NCBI RefSeq assembly: GCF_001625305.1
Contig: NW_017804176.1
Location: 1,711,283-1,775,282 of the forward strand
Direction of reading: 5' to 3'
Source of the DNA: Branchiostoma belcheri
Lineage: Eukaryota; Chordata; Leptocardii; Amphioxiformes; Branchiostomatidae
Length of the DNA stretch: 64,000 nt
Below are positions 61,835 through 64,000 of this stretch, piece after piece (position 1 is the stretch's first letter; the number at the start of each line of letters is the position of its first letter). The notes under the pieces were generated by a model. It was not told the DNA's origin. It saw only the letters and a list, made by a program, of their open reading frames with translations, and made no database searches. The translations under genes and the position numbers were made by a program.

Positions 61835-62910
61835 GGTGTTGAACTTGAACTTCCCTTTGCTTATACTGCTGCCCACTCAACCACACTTAATGAGAAGAAC
61901 ACATAGCCATCATGTACCTGAAAGTAAAAAATATATATTCCTGGAATATATCAATGTGTGTGACTGGTATGTACTTGTACTCAAGAAATGGCCATGTCTT
62001 TGAACAGTTCTAATATGATTTTAAATATTTTCATAATATGCTAAGGAAGACAGAAATGAAAATAAAACATTATAATTTATACATCACTAAAAAACAAATA
62101 CAGCAGTAATTGTATTGAAAAGGGAGTCAGCATAAACCCTTCATAAAACAATTAGAATCAGTAACATGGGAGCAATATTCAATTATCTTTCTTTGTGTTT
62201 TCTTATCCTTACAAACAATTCACAATCTTGAAGAAAATGTCACCATTGATGTACAATTTGAACCTCAATGAAGTCACCAATCATTCATATTCAAATCATC
62301 AAGTCCAATATCAAATTTCTCAGAACAGAGGAAAAATCTTAAAACATGACGTTGAATTCATAGCCTTCGGGCATTCAATGAGGACTTGAAGTGTTGTTAT
62401 ATTTACTACCCTGTCCATTGAGTTGTCACGGTTGTGAAATTTATTGGCCTGTAATTGAATTCCATTGGCTAACAAATAATTAATATATAACGTTAAATAT
62501 TCTAACAACAACAGGCCTATCTTCTCAAAATCACTTTGTAAACTTCCCCTGAACTGGCTGTACACATCGTGTATCAGTAATTAAACATAACTTCTCTAAC
62601 TTTTTGGTAGACTCGATGATAATTTAGTCGCCACTAATGAACTTGCCCCCTGAACGGAAGTTGATATTTGACAGCTGTTTTGAATCGGGCAAAATGGGTG
62701 CAAAAAAAAGGACTTCCAACCTCAAATTTCACCATAACTGCGTCCAGCGTCATAATAAGGAGATATTCTTCTACGCAGAACATTTGTTGAGAAAAAACAG
62801 ATGAAAACTTGAGGGGAAAAGTTGAAAGACAATCAAATCGTTCCAAGGACACCGAAAATCAGACGACACTTTCCACAGCAGACCGCCCCTTTACATCCGG
62901 GCATTTCGGA

Positions 62911-63005
62911 GGAATTCGCATGCGCATTGAGAGACATCCGGGCACTTTTATCTTACTACGCATGCGTAGACGTAACTGCGCAGGAGCAAAATTTTGGCGC
63001 GAAAT
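62911..63005. promoter_or_regulatory. Bidirectional TEX11 / unknown-gene promoter
   Basis: Between the divergent genes lie two NRF1-like sites (TTCGCATGCGCA at 62915-62926 and CTACGCATGCGTAG at 62956-62969) and an E2F-type site (TTTTGGCGCGAAA at 62992-63004) within 95 bp. There is no TATA box. This combination is typical of cell-cycle and germline genes. Confidence 0.7.
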
Positions 63006-63371
63006 TTGTTACGACGACGAGTTTTTTTCTGGCACTGAGGAAGTTTTATTTTACAACGTAGAAGTTTGTATCAATTCCTTCCGTAGTTAATTTAAAAACC
63101 GTACAGCGAATTTTTGTAGGTGACCTGAATGTCCACTTCTTTGGTGCATTGTTCTAAACTGCATTCAAGGAGGCTATAACACCCTCTTACTCTATTATTA
63201 TTCTGAAAAATCAGAGTCAAGTTCAAGTTTTTTTCCTCATACACATATTCAATAAGGGAATATTCCGGGTAGTGCCCCTTGGTTATTATGGCACACATAG
63301 CTTGGATGAAAAAAATCCATTTTGTCACAAAAATCTTTGAAATTAGTTCCTTCTCTCTTTGTTTTCCCAGA

Positions 63372-63817
63372 ATGGCCACCAGCCCAGCTGTGAAGAGGAT
63401 GACTTTCGGTTCTGACGTTTTGTTTGGAGGAGGTTCAACTCTGCCCACAGGGTCCCCCTCACTGTATGACCCTGAACCTCTGTCTTCTGAGGGACCTGCC
63501 TATCAACTTCCATCTCATTGGTACTGCCCTTAAGACCCCCTTAACAACATCATTGAGATAATTGAGCATTGCTACATGTTTTTCACAACTACACTTTCTT
63601 GAACAGCAACTTTCAATGAAATCCTTACCAAATACTACTCAAAATCCATGCAAAGATTTATATGGTATCATTGTGTTGTCCTTAAGGTACCAACAGCCAG
63701 ATGTGTTTACAGATGAAGATCACCAAAGGATGGCCCAAGGATCACTACAGGACAAGAATCACAGGACTAACCAAAAACTAACAGAGATGGAGGGAAACAA
63801 ACAGCTCTCTCAGGCAG
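63372..63817 (+). CDS. Unrecognised gene, first two coding exons (partial)
   Basis: ATG 63372 follows an AG acceptor at 63369-63370. Exon 63372-63520 joins exon 63687-63817 in phase (codon split TG|G, Trp), giving a start MATSPAVKRMTFGSDVLF, then a Gly/Ser/Pro-rich stretch. A charged Gln/Lys/Glu-rich part (DKNHRTNQKLTEMEGNKQL) follows and could begin a coiled coil. The second exon probably ends at GCAG|GTT (63817), although a GC donor after CAG 63813 is also possible. A donor-like TTGTAG|GTGACC near 63120 could end a 5'UTR exon. The gene runs off the window. I do not recognise the family. The shared promoter with TEX11 hints at a proliferative or germline role. Confidence 0.6.
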
Positions 63818-64000
63818 GTTCTGCTAAATGTCTTATGGTTCAAACTTAAGCCAAATGTTGGCATAGCAATTTGAAAGAAAAGTGAGTAACAATACAGGTA
63901 AAAGCAAGGATGAAGAAGACCTCAATCTTCATTTTGTAGTAATCAAAATTACTACACATTTGCTCACGGTACAGTCTGCAGTGATTTAAAGACAGAGTTT

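Overview
The window looks like genomic DNA of an invertebrate chordate, most likely a cephalochordate (amphioxus, Branchiostoma). This is an inference. The support is intron-rich genes with GT-AG junctions, a dense set of innate-immune receptors (fibrinogen-domain protein, LRR receptors, Toll-like receptor, peptidoglycan-recognition protein, LRR-Ig receptor), a 451-residue alpha-tubulin with chordate-like exon structure, a tRNA-derived SINE and many short inverted-repeat elements. Two 20-N runs mark assembly gaps.

Layout. 1-1.1 kb: last exon of a fibrinogen-related (FReD) gene, + strand. 4.6 kb: a lone first coding exon matching the N-terminus of the phosphoinositide phosphatase FIG4, - strand. 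7.5-23.6 kb: four tandem - strand copies (here A, B, C, D) of one LRR receptor family. Each has a signal peptide, Cys-rich cap, LRRs, a conserved unassigned ectodomain, a transmembrane helix and a long acidic tail rich in tyrosine motifs. Only D is fully open. A has lost its LRR block. B and C each carry one frameshift and sit in a recent ~4.5 kb segmental duplication. 25.4-27.1 kb: a broken short Toll-like receptor, - strand. 28-30.3 kb: foldback and hAT-like elements. 31.6-36.2 kb: intact five-exon alpha-tubulin, + strand. 36.9-39.0 kb: secreted PGRP amidase with mucin-like and Cys-rich modules, - strand, convergent with tubulin. 40.5-61.9 kb: a complete 31-coding-exon TEX11 (SPO22/ZIP4) meiosis gene, - strand. 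A single-coding-exon LRR-Ig membrane receptor (46.2-48.2 kb, + strand) is nested in one of its introns. 63.4 kb to the end: first exons of an unrecognised + strand gene, head to head with TEX11 across an NRF1/E2F-type promoter.

How the genes relate. Seven of the ten or so loci are plausible extracellular recognition molecules. The standout is the A-D cluster. Copy D's tail has four YxxI motifs spaced exactly six residues apart, a geometry matching ITAMs. Copy A has three tandem NPMY-bearing repeats, and B and C have a YxxI/YxxL/YxxI cluster plus a YENP site. This looks like a family of LRR receptors that signal through phosphotyrosine rather than through TIR domains, under rapid birth-and-death evolution. 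Tubulin and TEX11 are conserved housekeeping and meiotic genes unrelated to the immune loci except by position.
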